Below, piece after piece: positions 17,406 through 26,215 of a DNA stretch of 64,000 bases (its first letter is position 1; the number at the start of each line of letters is the position of its first letter). The stretch covers positions 164,571 to 228,570 of the forward strand of contig JHVO01000012.1 of assembly GCA_000620185.1 (NCBI GenBank). The letters are read 5' to 3'. This stretch comes from Geodermatophilaceae bacterium URHB0062. GTDB taxonomy: Bacteria > Actinomycetota > Actinomycetes > Mycobacteriales > Geodermatophilaceae. Made by a program: the position numbers and the translations under genes. The notes beneath the pieces are model-generated. The model was not told where the DNA came from, searched no databases, and was given only the letters and a program-made list of their open reading frames with translations.

Positions 17406-17852
17406 TTACTGCGTCACGTACTGGTTGTAGTAGATGTCCATGACCTCGCCGTCGTAGGCCTCGATGATCTTCTTCTTGAGGGCCTGCTTGAGCGCGTCGC
17501 GGGCACCGGTGACGTCGGCCGGGTTGGCTTGCGAGAACGTCGAGATGACCAGGTCCTGGGCCTTTGAGCCGTCCAGGCCGCCCTCGTGCGAGGAGCTGCC
17601 CTCCTCGGTGAACTGGAGGGTGACGCCGATCTTGAGGTAGCCGCCGCCGGCCAGGTTGACCGCTATCGGGTCGAGGGAGAGCACCTCGCCGGCCACCGGC
17701 TCCTCCGCCGCGGCGTTGCCGGAGCCCTTGAAGACGAAGAAGTAGCCGGCCCCGGCTGTCGCGAGCACGACGACGAGCAGGATCAGCATCAGCTTCTTCT
17801 TGCCGCCCTTGCCCTCGGTCTCCTCGGTCTCGGCGTTCTTGTCCTTGCTCAT
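17406..17852 (-). CDS. fliL: Flagellar basal body-associated protein FliL
   Basis: A 148-residue single-pass protein: charged cytoplasmic N-terminus (residues 1-20), membrane helix about 21-41, then the periplasm-side FliL domain (LDPIAVNLAGGGYLKIGVTLQF, and the C-terminal IIEAYDGEVMDIYYNQYVTQ). FliL supports stator units. The ATG overlaps the motB stop by four bases. The longer upstream frame is only the motB shadow. Confidence 0.93.
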   Translation of the reverse strand: MSKDKNAETEETEGKGGKKKLMLILLVVVLATAGAGYFFVFKGSGNAAAEEPVAGEVLSLDPIAVNLAGGGYLKIGVTLQFTEEGSSSHEGGLDGSKAQDLVISTFSQANPADVTGARDALKQALKKKIIEAYDGEVMDIYYNQYVTQ

Positions 17853-18754
17853 GGGGTGGCTCCTCGGTGCGATGCGGCGATGCCCGGCAGCAGTGCGTTG
17901 GCCTCTGCCGAGGCGGTGGACAGGACGACGATGTCGACGCGGCGGTTGACCGTGATCGCGGTGGGGTCGGTGATGGGCACCAGCGGCCGGGTCGACGAGT
18001 AGCCGGTCGCCGACATGCGGGGCTCCGGCACTCCGTCGCCGGCCAGGTAGCGCAGCACGGTGGAGGCCCGGTAGCTCGACAGCTCCCAGTTCGACGGCCA
18101 CGGGCCGCCCGGGGTCACCGGCAGGTGGTTCGCGTGGCCCTCGACGCGCAGCACGTTGGGCAGGCCGGTCAGCGTCGGCCCGACGGCGTCCAGGATGGCC
18201 CGGCCCTCGGGACGGAGGACCGCCTGCTCGGCGTCGAAGAGGACCTGGTCGGCGACGATGTGCACCACCAGACCGCGCTCGTCGATCTCGTACCGGGCGG
18301 CGTCGGCGAAGCCGGCGGCGGTCAGCGCCGCGTCGATCTTCTTCTCCGCGACCGTCATGTCCTCGTAGGCCTTGGCCGCCTCGGCGGCCACCCGCTGCGA
18401 CCGCTCGAGAGCGGCCTTCGCGGCGGCCTTGTCCACCTCGGCCTGGTCGACGGTCTCCTCCGGCGGGAGCGCCGACGCGATGTCGACCGCCCCGGGCAGG
18501 CCGTCGAGCACCGAACTCTCCTGCGTCGTGCCGGGCAGGGCGGAGATCGGGGCGCCGAAGCTCTCGGACAGCCCGCTGGCGAGCTGGGCGAACTTCGCCT
18601 TGTCGATCTGGCTCATCGCGAACAGCACGATGAACAGACACATCAGCAGGGTGACCATGTCGGCGTAGGACACCAGCCACCGCTCGTGGTTCTCGTGCTC
18701 TTCTTCCTCGTGCTTCTTGTGCCGCCTGCGGCCGGGATGCGGCGCGGTGCTCAT
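17849..18754 (-). CDS. motB: Stator protein MotB
   Basis: 301 residues. A basic N-terminus leads to the single membrane helix (ERWLVSYADMVTLLMCLFIVL), in which the Asp of SYADM is the proton-carrying residue. A linker with the plug follows, then the OmpA-like peptidoglycan-binding domain (residues about 155-275; VLFDAEQAVLRPEG, RVEGHANHLP, ELSSYRASTVLRYL, NRRVDIVVL). With MotA it forms the torque-generating stator. It overlaps motA and fliL by four bases. Confidence 0.96.
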   Translation of the reverse strand: MSTAPHPGRRRHKKHEEEEHENHERWLVSYADMVTLLMCLFIVLFAMSQIDKAKFAQLASGLSESFGAPISALPGTTQESSVLDGLPGAVDIASALPPEETVDQAEVDKAAAKAALERSQRVAAEAAKAYEDMTVAEKKIDAALTAAGFADAARYEIDERGLVVHIVADQVLFDAEQAVLRPEGRAILDAVGPTLTGLPNVLRVEGHANHLPVTPGGPWPSNWELSSYRASTVLRYLAGDGVPEPRMSATGYSSTRPLVPITDPTAITVNRRVDIVVLSTASAEANALLPGIAASHRGATP

Positions 18755-19521
18755 GCCGCCTCCCGCGCGACCTCACTGGGCGGCACGAGGGCGGTCAGCT
18801 TCTGGCGGACGGCGCGTGGGCTGGTGCCGGCCTGGATCTCGGTGATCCCCTCGACGAGCAGCTCCATCTGGGCCGCCTGCAGGTCGCTGATGCGCGTGAT
18901 CTTGGCGCCCATCGGGAGCCAGAACAGGTTCGCGGAGAGGACACCCCAGAGGGTGGCGACGAAGGCGCTGGCGATCAGCGGGCCGAGGCTCTCGGGGCTG
19001 GAGAGGTTCTCCAGCACGTGGATGAGGCCCACGACCGTGCCGATGATGCCGATGGTCGGCGCGTAGCCGCCCATGGCGGTGAAGAATTTGGCGGCGACCT
19101 TGTCCTCGCTCTTCTTCGCCGTGATCTCCCCCTCGAGGACGGCGCGCAGCTCCTCGGGGTCGGTGCCGTCGATGCCCATCTGCAGACCGCGCTTGAGGAA
19201 CGGGTCGTCGATGGCCTTGACCTGGGCCTCCAGCGCCAGCAGGCCCTCCTTGCGGGCCTTCTCGGCGAGGCTCACGAGCGTGGAGATCCGGTCGCTGACC
19301 GGCGGCACCTTCGCCGGCATGAGGGCGAGCTTGAACCAGCCGCCGATCTTCTTGACGTCGGCCATCGCCGAGCCCGCGATAGCGGCCCCGAACGTGCCGC
19401 CGAACACCAGGATGATCGGCGGCAGCAGCACGATGGCCATGGGGGACGAACCCTCCATGATCATCAGTGCCAGGAGCGACGCGAGTCCCAGCACGATGCC
19501 GATCAGAGTGGCCGGATCCAT
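18751..19521 (-). CDS. motA: Stator protein MotA
   Basis: A 256-residue, four-helix membrane protein. Features are the N-terminal helices (MDPATLIGIVLGLASLLALM and MAIVLLPPIILVFGGTFGA), a large cytoplasmic loop with the charged residues that touch FliG (KARKEGLLALE, DPFLKRGLQMGIDGTDPEEL), and the last two helices (GGYAPTIGIIGTVVGLI, with conserved Pro, and ASAFVATLWGVLSANLFWLP). It forms the pentamer round MotB. It starts three bases after the flbD stop. Confidence 0.96.
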   Translation of the reverse strand: MDPATLIGIVLGLASLLALMIMEGSSPMAIVLLPPIILVFGGTFGAAIAGSAMADVKKIGGWFKLALMPAKVPPVSDRISTLVSLAEKARKEGLLALEAQVKAIDDPFLKRGLQMGIDGTDPEELRAVLEGEITAKKSEDKVAAKFFTAMGGYAPTIGIIGTVVGLIHVLENLSSPESLGPLIASAFVATLWGVLSANLFWLPMGAKITRISDLQAAQMELLVEGITEIQAGTSPRAVRQKLTALVPPSEVAREAA

Positions 19522-19524
19522 GGA

Positions 19525-19812
19525 TCAGCGCTCCTCTCGGCTCGGGAACGGCACGACCGACGATCCGCCGGCGGCGTCCTCGGGAGCGCTCTCGGCAGGG
19601 CGGTACTCGCCCCGGTCCATCTCGTAGGAGGTGGCGAGGATCCCCGCGCGGTACTCCCGGATCTCCAGGAGCATCTCGTCGACGGTCTCCTTGACCACGT
19701 ACTTGGTGCCGTCCACCAGGAAGGCCACCGTGTCCGGGTGTGCCTCGACCCGCTCGATCAGGTCGGGGTTGAGCGCGAACCGCTCGCCGTTCAGACGCGT
19801 CACACGGATCAC
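19525..19812 (-). CDS. flbD: FlbD family flagellar protein
   Basis: A 95-residue protein. Residues 1-60 are the FlbD domain (VIRVTRLNGERFALNPDLIERV, then PDTVAFLVDGTKYVVKE); the tail is variable. Monoderm flagellar operons usually place flbD just before motA, as here. It is a small structural-type protein, unrelated to the Caulobacter regulator of the same name. The GTG at 19812 gives the standard N-terminus, with AAGAGGA about ten bases upstream; a longer open frame to 19962 adds nonconserved residues. Confidence 0.88.
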   Translation of the reverse strand: MIRVTRLNGERFALNPDLIERVEAHPDTVAFLVDGTKYVVKETVDEMLLEIREYRAGILATSYEMDRGEYRPAESAPEDAAGGSSVVPFPSREER

Positions 19813-19864
19813 GGGAGGTCCTCTTGCTCGGTGGGGCCCCAACGGGGCTGGAACAGCACTCTTC

Positions 19865-19892
19865 TCATCGGCGTGTCCGCCTTCTGCCTTGA
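19865..19892 (-). promoter_or_regulatory. Sigma-28-like promoter for the flbD-motA-motB-fliL unit
   Basis: Minus strand: GGCTCAAG with the TCAA at 19889-19892, 16 bases, then GCCGATGA at 19865-19872. The -35 region is the same octamer as in the fliC promoter. It lies about 50 bases before the flbD GTG. Confidence 0.7.
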
Positions 19893-19897
19893 GCCGA

Positions 19898-19998
19898 ACG
19901 GCCCGGTCACCCGGTAGGGGCGACCGGGCCGTCCGGCGGCCGGAAAGGCCTCCCTCCAGCACCCGCCATCAGCGTGCGAAGGGCGGGGAGGAGGGAGG
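19898..19998. terminator. Two hairpins after flgE
   Basis: The first after the flgE stop is CCTCCCTCC...GGAGGGAGG (19949-19957 with 19990-19998, some mismatch inside). The second is a perfect 11-base stem, ACGGCCCGGTC at 19898-19908 with 19922-19932. They end the long flgB-flgE unit; the flbD promoter follows at once. Confidence 0.65.
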
Positions 19999-20005
19999 TC
20001 CTCGC

Positions 20006-21226
20006 TCAGCGCTTGAGGTTGACCAGGTCCTGGAGGATCTCGTCGGAGCTGGTGATCACGCGGCTGTTGGCCTGGAAGCCACGCTGGGCGACGATCAGCC
20101 CGGTGAACTCCTCGGCGAGGTCGACGTTCGACATCTCCAGCGCGCCGGCGTTCAGCACGCCGCGACCACCCGTCCCGGCCTGGCCGACCATCGCGGCGCC
20201 GGAGTTGTCCCCGACGCGGAAGGAGCTGTTGCCGGCCTTCTCGAGGCCGCCGGGGTTGTTGAACGACGCCATCGCCAGCTGGCCGATCGACTGGCGCAGC
20301 CCGTTGCTGTAGACGCCGGTGATCGTGCCGTCGTTACCCAGGCTGAAGGACTCCAGGGAGCCCATCGCGAAGCCGTCCTGCTTGGTGGCGGAGACGGTGT
20401 TGGCGCTGCCGTACTGCTTGATGCCGCTCAGGTCGAGCGTCACCGGGCCCGGCCAGCCGGCCACGCCGGGCGTGAAGTCCACCGAGTAGGGCGCGGCCGG
20501 GTTCGACATCGTGCCGTCGGCGTTGAAGGTGACCGAGTTGTCGGAGAGGGTCATCGGCGCCCCGTCGACGGTGACGGCGAGGCTCCAGTCGTCGGTGGCG
20601 TTCTTGGTGAACGTGTAGCTCACGTCGTGGCCGACGCCCTGCTGGTCGTACATCGTGGTGGCGGTCTGCACGCTCGTGCCGGTGGCGTTGCCAGACGGCA
20701 GGTTTCCGGCAAGCGTGCCCGAGGTCGTGGCCACAGGCGCAACGGTCTGGCCGTAGGGGACCGACAGATCCTTGATGGGGCCGTTCGGGTTGATCGTTCC
20801 GCTGGCATCGGCCATCCAGCCCTGGAGGATCGACCCGTCAGGGGTCACCAACTTGCCGGTGCTGTCGAAGTCGAACGACCCCGCGCGGGTGTAGAGCTGC
20901 TCGTTGCCCGCGCGGGTCACGAAGAAGCCGTCGCCCTCGATCATGAAGTCGGTCGCCCGGCCGGTGCTCTGGGTCGCGCCCTGGTTCCAGTTGGTCGTGA
21001 TGGCCGCGACCTTCACGCCGAGGCCGACCTGTGCCGGGTTGGTGCCACCGCGGTTCTGCGCGGCCGCGCCGCCGGCCCGGATGACCTGGGACAGCGTGTC
21101 CTGGAAGACGGTCTGGCTGGCCTTGAAGCCCACCGTGTTGACGTTGGCGATGTTGTTGCCGGTGACGTCGAGCTTGGTCTGGTGGGCGCGCAGGCCCGAG
21201 ATCGCGGAGAACATGGAACGCAACAT
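20006..21226 (-). CDS. flgE: Flagellar hook protein FlgE
   Basis: 406 residues. The N-terminal rod/hook signature is clear (MFSAISGLRAHQTKLDVTGNNIANVNTVGFK, with the family's GNNIANVNT), as is the C-terminal coil (AEEFTGLIVAQRGFQANSRVITSSDEIL, with VAQRGFQANSR). The FlgE middle domains lie between. The central GDGFFVTRAGNEQLYTRAGSF is the shared FlgE/F/G segment. FlgE polymerises into the hook, about 400 residues being usual. GAGGAG precedes the ATG. It is the last gene of the flgB unit. Confidence 0.95.
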   Translation of the reverse strand: MLRSMFSAISGLRAHQTKLDVTGNNIANVNTVGFKASQTVFQDTLSQVIRAGGAAAQNRGGTNPAQVGLGVKVAAITTNWNQGATQSTGRATDFMIEGDGFFVTRAGNEQLYTRAGSFDFDSTGKLVTPDGSILQGWMADASGTINPNGPIKDLSVPYGQTVAPVATTSGTLAGNLPSGNATGTSVQTATTMYDQQGVGHDVSYTFTKNATDDWSLAVTVDGAPMTLSDNSVTFNADGTMSNPAAPYSVDFTPGVAGWPGPVTLDLSGIKQYGSANTVSATKQDGFAMGSLESFSLGNDGTITGVYSNGLRQSIGQLAMASFNNPGGLEKAGNSSFRVGDNSGAAMVGQAGTGGRGVLNAGALEMSNVDLAEEFTGLIVAQRGFQANSRVITSSDEILQDLVNLKR

Positions 21227-21285
21227 GGGGAGGAGCTCCTCGGGAGTGGGGTCGCCGGACGGCGGGAGAAGTAGGTAGTGGGAGG

Positions 21286-21735
21286 TCAGGCGGTCGTGGG
21301 AGCTGGAGTCGACGTGCTGGCGATCTCGGTGAGGCGGCCGATGGCGACCTTCTTGCCGTCGATGGTCGCCGCGGCCTCGTTGTTGGCCGTCGCCAGCTGT
21401 ACGGAGGTCACCACGCCGGTCACCGACTCGCCGTTCTCGTCGGTGTAGGTGGCGGTGCGGCCGACCAGCGCACCGGCGGTCGCGGACTCCTGCATGACGA
21501 GCATCGAGGCGTTCTGCTGGACGAGCTGCTCGAGCTTCTCCACCTGGGTGAAGGTCGCCGTCTGCGCCATCATGTCGGTGCTGTTCGCCGGATTCGACGG
21601 GTCCTGGTACCGCATCTGGGCCACCAGCAGGTTGAGGAAGGTCTCCGATCCCATCTGGTCGGACCGCTCGACGGTGGTGCTGGCCGACGCGGTGGCCTGA
21701 CCGGTGGCGCCGGTCATGCTGATCGGGCTGCTCAT
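21286..21735 (-). CDS. flgD: Hook capping protein FlgD
   Basis: A 149-residue protein of the short gram-positive type. The N-terminal half carries the FlgD signature (MGSETFLNLLVAQMRYQDPSNP, then MMAQTATFTQVEKLEQL). The C-terminal half is a small beta domain (ALVGRTATY, VTGVVTSVQL). FlgD caps the growing hook. It follows fliK and precedes flgE, the usual order. Confidence 0.93.
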   Translation of the reverse strand: MSSPISMTGATGQATASASTTVERSDQMGSETFLNLLVAQMRYQDPSNPANSTDMMAQTATFTQVEKLEQLVQQNASMLVMQESATAGALVGRTATYTDENGESVTGVVTSVQLATANNEAAATIDGKKVAIGRLTEIASTSTPAPTTA

Positions 21736-21753
21736 GGGTGGCTGTCTCCTCGC

Positions 21754-23445
21754 TCAGACACGCACGTCCACGCCGGACGACGCGGATCGCTGGGACGGTG
21801 GGGTGGGTCCGCTTCCGGAGATATCGGCAGCGCGGAGCCAGGGTCGTGACCTGTCACCGCGGTCGGACTGACCCGGGCGATCGCCGAAGCCCTGCTGCGC
21901 CTGCTGCTGCGCCTGGCGGTGGGCCTGCTGCTGCGCCTGCTGCTGGGCCTGCTGGGAGAGCCGCGACCCACCGGTGTCGCGGTCGACCTCGAGCCGCGTG
22001 CAGGTCAGCCCCGCGGTCTCCAGGTCGCGGCGCAGGTCGGGCAGCGAGTCGAGCAGCGCGGCGCGGCCGTGCTCGTGCGCGCCCCGCAGCGTCAGGTCGA
22101 CCGATCCCTTGGTCACGGTGACATGCACCTCGACCGGTCCGAGGGTCTCGGGCGTGAGGACGAGGGTCATCGTGTGCGTGCCGTCGGGGGCTCCGCGGAG
22201 GACGGCGACGTGGCGCGCCACCTGCGAGCCGGCCGGCAGTGCCGCCGCATCGCCGGTCGCTGGGGGCGCCGCGGGGGCGGTGGACGCGGCGGTCGCGGGC
22301 GCGCTCAGCGGTGCGCCGGCCGGGGTCTCGACGACGCCGTCGACCGGCGCCGCCGGGATCGCACCGTCCTGCCGGGACGTGCCGGCGTCCGCCGAGGGCG
22401 CGTCGCCCGCTGTCCCACCGGCGCCGGTCACCGCGGTACCGCCGGGCACCGCACCGGCCGGGGCGGTTCCGGCGGCGTCGTCGCTCCCGGCGGCGGGCGG
22501 CGGGCCGGCGGGCGTCGCCACCGCGCCGGGAGCGGTCGGCGCGGCGGCCGCCTGGTCGGCTGCGGAGAGCACGACGACGGAGGAGAGGGCGGACGCGTCC
22601 GGGGACACGGACAGCGACGCCGGAGCCGTCGGGGGCCCGGCGACGGCCGTCCCGGCGGCGTCCGCCGCACCTGCCGGGAGGGGCACGGTCGAGCCCGGGA
22701 CGGTCGCAGCGGGACCGGGGGCGCCCGTGGCGCCGGTTCCCGCGGGCACCGAACCGGCCGCCTGCGGACCGACAGCGGCCGCCGGGACGGCGACGGCCGC
22801 CCCGAGGGCCGCGGCGGTGGCCACCACTGCGCCAGGGCCCGTCGCGGCGCTCACCACGGCGGTCGTGGACGACGCGTCGGTCGTGGCCGCCGGCTGGCCG
22901 GTGGTGGGCAGGGCCGCCCCCGTGAGGAGGGCCCACAGCGCCGCGGGCAGCCCGCCCGGAGCCTGCGCCCCGGGAACCTGGCCGGACGCGGGGTCGGCCA
23001 CCGGCCCGGTCGCGTGGTCGGCGGGGCGATCGGTGGGGCCGGCGATGTTCGTGCCGAGGTCCTGCGCCGCGTCGGTCGCCGGGGTGTCGGCGGCGGAGCC
23101 CGGCGCCCCGTCCGCCTTGTCCGCCTTGTCCGCCTTGTCCGCCGCCTTGTGGGCTGCCTTGTGCGCCGCTCGGTCGGCGGCCCGGTCCGCCTTGTCGGCG
23201 GTCCGGCGGGCAGCCGCGTCGGCCCGGTCGGCGGCCTGGTCGGCCCGCTTGTCGGGCGTGCTCCGGCGCTCGGCACCGCGCTCGGCCCGGCGGTCGACCG
23301 GGGCAGGGCGCTCGGGCGCCCGGGTCTGGGCCAGGACGTCGTCCAGGGCCGAGGCGAACGGCACGGCGCTGTCGGCCCCGCTCGGGTCGGACGGGCGTCC
23401 GGACGCCGCTCGGACGCTCGGGGCCGTGTTCACGGGGGCGGTCAT
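21754..23445 (-). CDS. fliK: Flagellar hook-length control protein FliK
   Basis: 563 residues. About 400 residues of Ala/Pro/Gly-rich, probably extended sequence act as the molecular ruler. An early segment (residues about 60-115) is made of AD-K and AH-K repeats such as KADKADKAD, with a matching 9-base repeat in the DNA. The C-terminal Flg_hook domain is at about 405-490 (LRGAPDGTHTMTLVLTPETLGPVEV, broken here; then SVDLTLRGAHEHGRAALL). A Gln/Ala-rich run (QQAQQQAQQQAHRQ) follows. FliK stops hook growth and triggers FlhB. Confidence 0.88.
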   Translation of the reverse strand: MTAPVNTAPSVRAASGRPSDPSGADSAVPFASALDDVLAQTRAPERPAPVDRRAERGAERRSTPDKRADQAADRADAAARRTADKADRAADRAAHKAAHKAADKADKADKADGAPGSAADTPATDAAQDLGTNIAGPTDRPADHATGPVADPASGQVPGAQAPGGLPAALWALLTGAALPTTGQPAATTDASSTTAVVSAATGPGAVVATAAALGAAVAVPAAAVGPQAAGSVPAGTGATGAPGPAATVPGSTVPLPAGAADAAGTAVAGPPTAPASLSVSPDASALSSVVVLSAADQAAAAPTAPGAVATPAGPPPAAGSDDAAGTAPAGAVPGGTAVTGAGGTAGDAPSADAGTSRQDGAIPAAPVDGVVETPAGAPLSAPATAASTAPAAPPATGDAAALPAGSQVARHVAVLRGAPDGTHTMTLVLTPETLGPVEVHVTVTKGSVDLTLRGAHEHGRAALLDSLPDLRRDLETAGLTCTRLEVDRDTGGSRLSQQAQQQAQQQAHRQAQQQAQQGFGDRPGQSDRGDRSRPWLRAADISGSGPTPPSQRSASSGVDVRV

Positions 23446-23464
23446 CGTTCCTCCTGGCCGGCGG

Positions 23465-24400
23465 TCACGTGTAGGCCCGGGCCTTGCTCATGACGGCGCG
23501 GACGTAGTTCTGGGTCTCGGCGTAGGGCGGGACGTCGCCGTAGCGGCGAACGGCGCCCGGACCGGCGTTGTAGGCGGCGAGTGCCTTCTCCGTGGAGCCG
23601 AACTGGTTCTTCAGGCTGCTGAGGTAGCGCGCGGCGCCGTCGATGGCCGAGGCCGGGTCGAGCGGGTTGACGCCCAGGCCGGCTGCGGTGGCCGGCATGA
23701 ACTGCATCAGGCCCTGGGCGCCGGCGCCGGACACGGCCTTCGAGTCGAAGCCGGACTCCTGCGAGGCCACCGCCGCCAGCAGCGAGGCGTCGACGCCGTA
23801 CCGGTTGGCCGCGCGGGTGAACAGGTCGGCGTAGGGGACGCCGGCGAGGGCGGGGCCGCCGCTCGCGAGCGCAGTCGTCGCCTGGTCGGGGAGCACCCGG
23901 CGGATGACCGCCGGCGTGCCCGCGTCCTTGACCGAGACCGTCTCGCCGGTCCGCGGCGCGGCGATCATCTGGCCGTTGCCGATGTAGATGCCGACGTGGT
24001 CGATGCCCGCCCGCGACGAGGAGTGGTCGAAGAACAGCAGGTCGCCGGGGCGGGCGTCGGCGAGGGAGGCCACGGGCTGGCCCGTCGTCGCCTGCTGGGC
24101 CGACGTCCGGGGCAGGTCGACGCCGAGGTTGCCGTAGACGAGCTGGGTGAAGCCCGAGCAGTCCAGGCCCTTGGCCGGGTCCGTGCCGCCCCACAGGTAC
24201 GGCACGCCGAGGTACTTCTGGGCCTCGCTGACGACGGCGGCCTCGGTGGCCGTGCCGACCGAGCCGCCGGCGTCGGCGGTGGTCGTCGAGGTCCCGGTCA
24301 GCCCCGCCGCCGAGGCGGCCGCGGTCCAGCTGGGACCCGTGGTCTGCCGCAGCGAGAGGAGCCGGGTCTGGATCTCGGCGATCCGCGACTGGACCTGCAT
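23465..24400 (-). CDS. NlpC/P60 peptidase fused to a lytic transglycosylase, in the flagellar operon
   Basis: A 311-residue protein with two wall-cutting domains. An NlpC/P60 domain lies at about residues 50-165 (catalytic Cys in GLDCSGF, His in IDHVGIYIGNG). A soluble lytic transglycosylase domain lies at about 195-305 (catalytic Glu in ASQESGF, then GLMQFMPATA and AYNAGPGAVRRYG). The short N-terminus (IAEIQTRLLSL) has no signal peptide, so it is probably exported by the flagellar system. Position between fliJ and fliK fits opening the wall for the rod, as FlgJ does in proteobacteria. The ATG overlaps the fliJ stop; a GTG four codons earlier is possible. Confidence 0.9.
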   Translation of the reverse strand: MQVQSRIAEIQTRLLSLRQTTGPSWTAAASAAGLTGTSTTTADAGGSVGTATEAAVVSEAQKYLGVPYLWGGTDPAKGLDCSGFTQLVYGNLGVDLPRTSAQQATTGQPVASLADARPGDLLFFDHSSSRAGIDHVGIYIGNGQMIAAPRTGETVSVKDAGTPAVIRRVLPDQATTALASGGPALAGVPYADLFTRAANRYGVDASLLAAVASQESGFDSKAVSGAGAQGLMQFMPATAAGLGVNPLDPASAIDGAARYLSSLKNQFGSTEKALAAYNAGPGAVRRYGDVPPYAETQNYVRAVMSKARAYT

Positions 24401-24873
24401 CACTCCGTCCACGGCAACTCCTCCGAGCTCGCCAGGGACGTCTCTCCGGGGCTGACCCGGCCCGCGCGGCCGGTGACCAGGTCGTCGACGGCGCGCTCCT
24501 CCGCGGCGTCCTCGGCCGCGCGCTGCGCCAGCCGGTGACGCTCGCGCAGCCGCTCGAGCCCCTTGGTCCGCTGGGCCGCCGCCGTCCACTCCGACCGGAC
24601 CAGTTCGGCGGTCTCGGCCTGGGCGGTCGCCAGGGCCCGCGCCTCGGACGCGTCGGTCGCGGCCGCCCGGAGCAGGGTCATCGCCGCGACGAAGGCGCCG
24701 GGTTCCAGCGAGGCGGGCATCCGCGCGCCGGCGAGGGCCGTCTCGCGCTCGGTGGCGCGGGAGTCTGCCTCGGCGGCGACGCGCGCCGCGTCGGCCGACG
24801 CGACCGCCGCCGCGCGCTCCTCGGCACGGCGCAGCTCGAGCACCGGCTGCAGCCGGAACGCCGCCCGCTTCAC
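24400..24873 (-). CDS. fliJ: Flagellar export protein FliJ
   Basis: A 157-residue, highly helical protein rich in Ala, Glu and Arg, predicted as a long antiparallel coiled coil. The start (KRAAFRLQPVLELRRAEE) fits the FliJ pattern F-L-VL--R---E. FliJ sits in the FliI hexamer and links it to FlhA. It follows fliI and its stop overlaps the next ATG. Sequence match is weak, position and structure strong. Confidence 0.85.
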   Translation of the reverse strand: MKRAAFRLQPVLELRRAEERAAAVASADAARVAAEADSRATERETALAGARMPASLEPGAFVAAMTLLRAAATDASEARALATAQAETAELVRSEWTAAAQRTKGLERLRERHRLAQRAAEDAAEERAVDDLVTGRAGRVSPGETSLASSEELPWTE

Positions 24874-24904
24874 CGGACACCCCCGGACGACGTCGCGAGC
24901 TGCG

Positions 24905-26215
24905 TCATGCCGACCTCACGATCCGCTGCAGCCAGTCCCAGGACTCCGGCGCCGGCGTGGACTCACCCATCGGCTGCTGGAGGAAGGCGTCGATCTGCGG
25001 GGCCAGCCCTCGGGCACGGTCGACCAGCGGGTCGCTGCCTGACTGGTAGGCGCCGATCTCGATGAGCTCCTTGACGTCCCGGAGCGCTCCCATGAGCCGG
25101 CGCACCTCGCGCGCGTCGGCCATCTGGGCCGGCGGGACGACGGCGGTGGCGACACGGGAGATCGACTCGAGCACGTCGATCGCCGGGAAGTGGCCGACCG
25201 TCGCGAGCTTGCGGGTGAGCACGATGTGCCCGTCGAGGATCGACCGCGCGGTGTCGGCGATGGGCTCGTTGTGGTCGTCGCCCTCCACGAGCACCGTGTA
25301 GAGCCCGGTGATCGAGCCCGTCGTGCCGGTCCCGGCCTTCTCCAGCAGCTGCGGCATCATCGCGAAGACGCTCGGCGGATAGCCGCGGGTGGCCGGCGGC
25401 TCGCCGGCGGACAGGCCGACCTCGCGCTGGGCCATGGCCGTGCGGGTGATGGAGTCCATGAGCAGCAGGACGTCGCGGCCCTCGTCGCGGAAGGCCTCGG
25501 CGATCCGGGTGGCGACGAACGCGGCCTTCAGCCGCACGAGCGGCGGCTCGTCGGACGTGGCGACGACGACGACGGTGCGCGCCATGCCCTCGGCGCCGAG
25601 GTTCTCCTCGAGGAACTCGCGAACCTCGCGACCACGCTCGCCGATCAGGCCGATGACGCGCACGTCGGCGTCCGTACCGCGGGTGATCTGGGCCAGCAGG
25701 CTGGACTTGCCGACGCCCGACCCGGCGAAGATGCCCAGGCGCTGCCCCTTGCCGCAGGGCACGAGGGTGTCCAGCGCGCGGACGCCGAAGGTCAGCGGCT
25801 CCTCGACCCGCGTGCGGGAGAGGGCGTGCGGGGTCTCGCTGGCCAGGTCCACGTACGAGACGCGGGAGCCCAGTGGCGGGCCGCCGTCCACGGGGCGGCC
25901 GAGGCCGTCGAGCACCCGGCCGAGCAGGGCCTCGCCGACCGGCACCTGCAGCGGCATCCCGGTGGCCCGGACCGGGGCACCGGAGTGCACCCCGGACAGC
26001 GTGCCCAGCGGCATGCACGTCAGCCGGTCGCGCCCGACGGCGACGACTTCGGCGAACAACCGGCGGTCGGCCGGATCGATCTCGACCAGGTCGCCGACCG
26101 CCGCGGCGAGGCCGTCGACGGTGAGGGTGAGGCCCATGGCGCCGCTCACCGAGCCGGTCACCTGCGGGCGAGCGGCGACGCGCGCCCGGTCCAGCAGGGC
26201 GGAGGGCAGGCTCAT
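24905..26215 (-). CDS. fliI: Flagellum-specific ATPase FliI
   Basis: A 436-residue ATPase of the F1-beta type. Walker A GSGVGKSS is at about residues 163-170, the catalytic Glu in GERGREVREF, Walker B in VLLLMDSITR, and the PPSVFAMMPQLLEKAGTG segment is typical. FliI hydrolyses ATP to prepare export substrates with FliH and FliJ. The ATG at 26215 overlaps the fliH stop; the frame remains open far upstream but that is the fliH shadow. Confidence 0.97.
   Translation of the reverse strand: MSLPSALLDRARVAARPQVTGSVSGAMGLTLTVDGLAAAVGDLVEIDPADRRLFAEVVAVGRDRLTCMPLGTLSGVHSGAPVRATGMPLQVPVGEALLGRVLDGLGRPVDGGPPLGSRVSYVDLASETPHALSRTRVEEPLTFGVRALDTLVPCGKGQRLGIFAGSGVGKSSLLAQITRGTDADVRVIGLIGERGREVREFLEENLGAEGMARTVVVVATSDEPPLVRLKAAFVATRIAEAFRDEGRDVLLLMDSITRTAMAQREVGLSAGEPPATRGYPPSVFAMMPQLLEKAGTGTTGSITGLYTVLVEGDDHNEPIADTARSILDGHIVLTRKLATVGHFPAIDVLESISRVATAVVPPAQMADAREVRRLMGALRDVKELIEIGAYQSGSDPLVDRARGLAPQIDAFLQQPMGESTPAPESWDWLQRIVRSA

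Noticed and set aside
21974..24538. 854-codon plus-strand frame across fliK and its neighbours
   Set aside because: Shadow of fliK low-complexity sequence; no family match, poor codon use.
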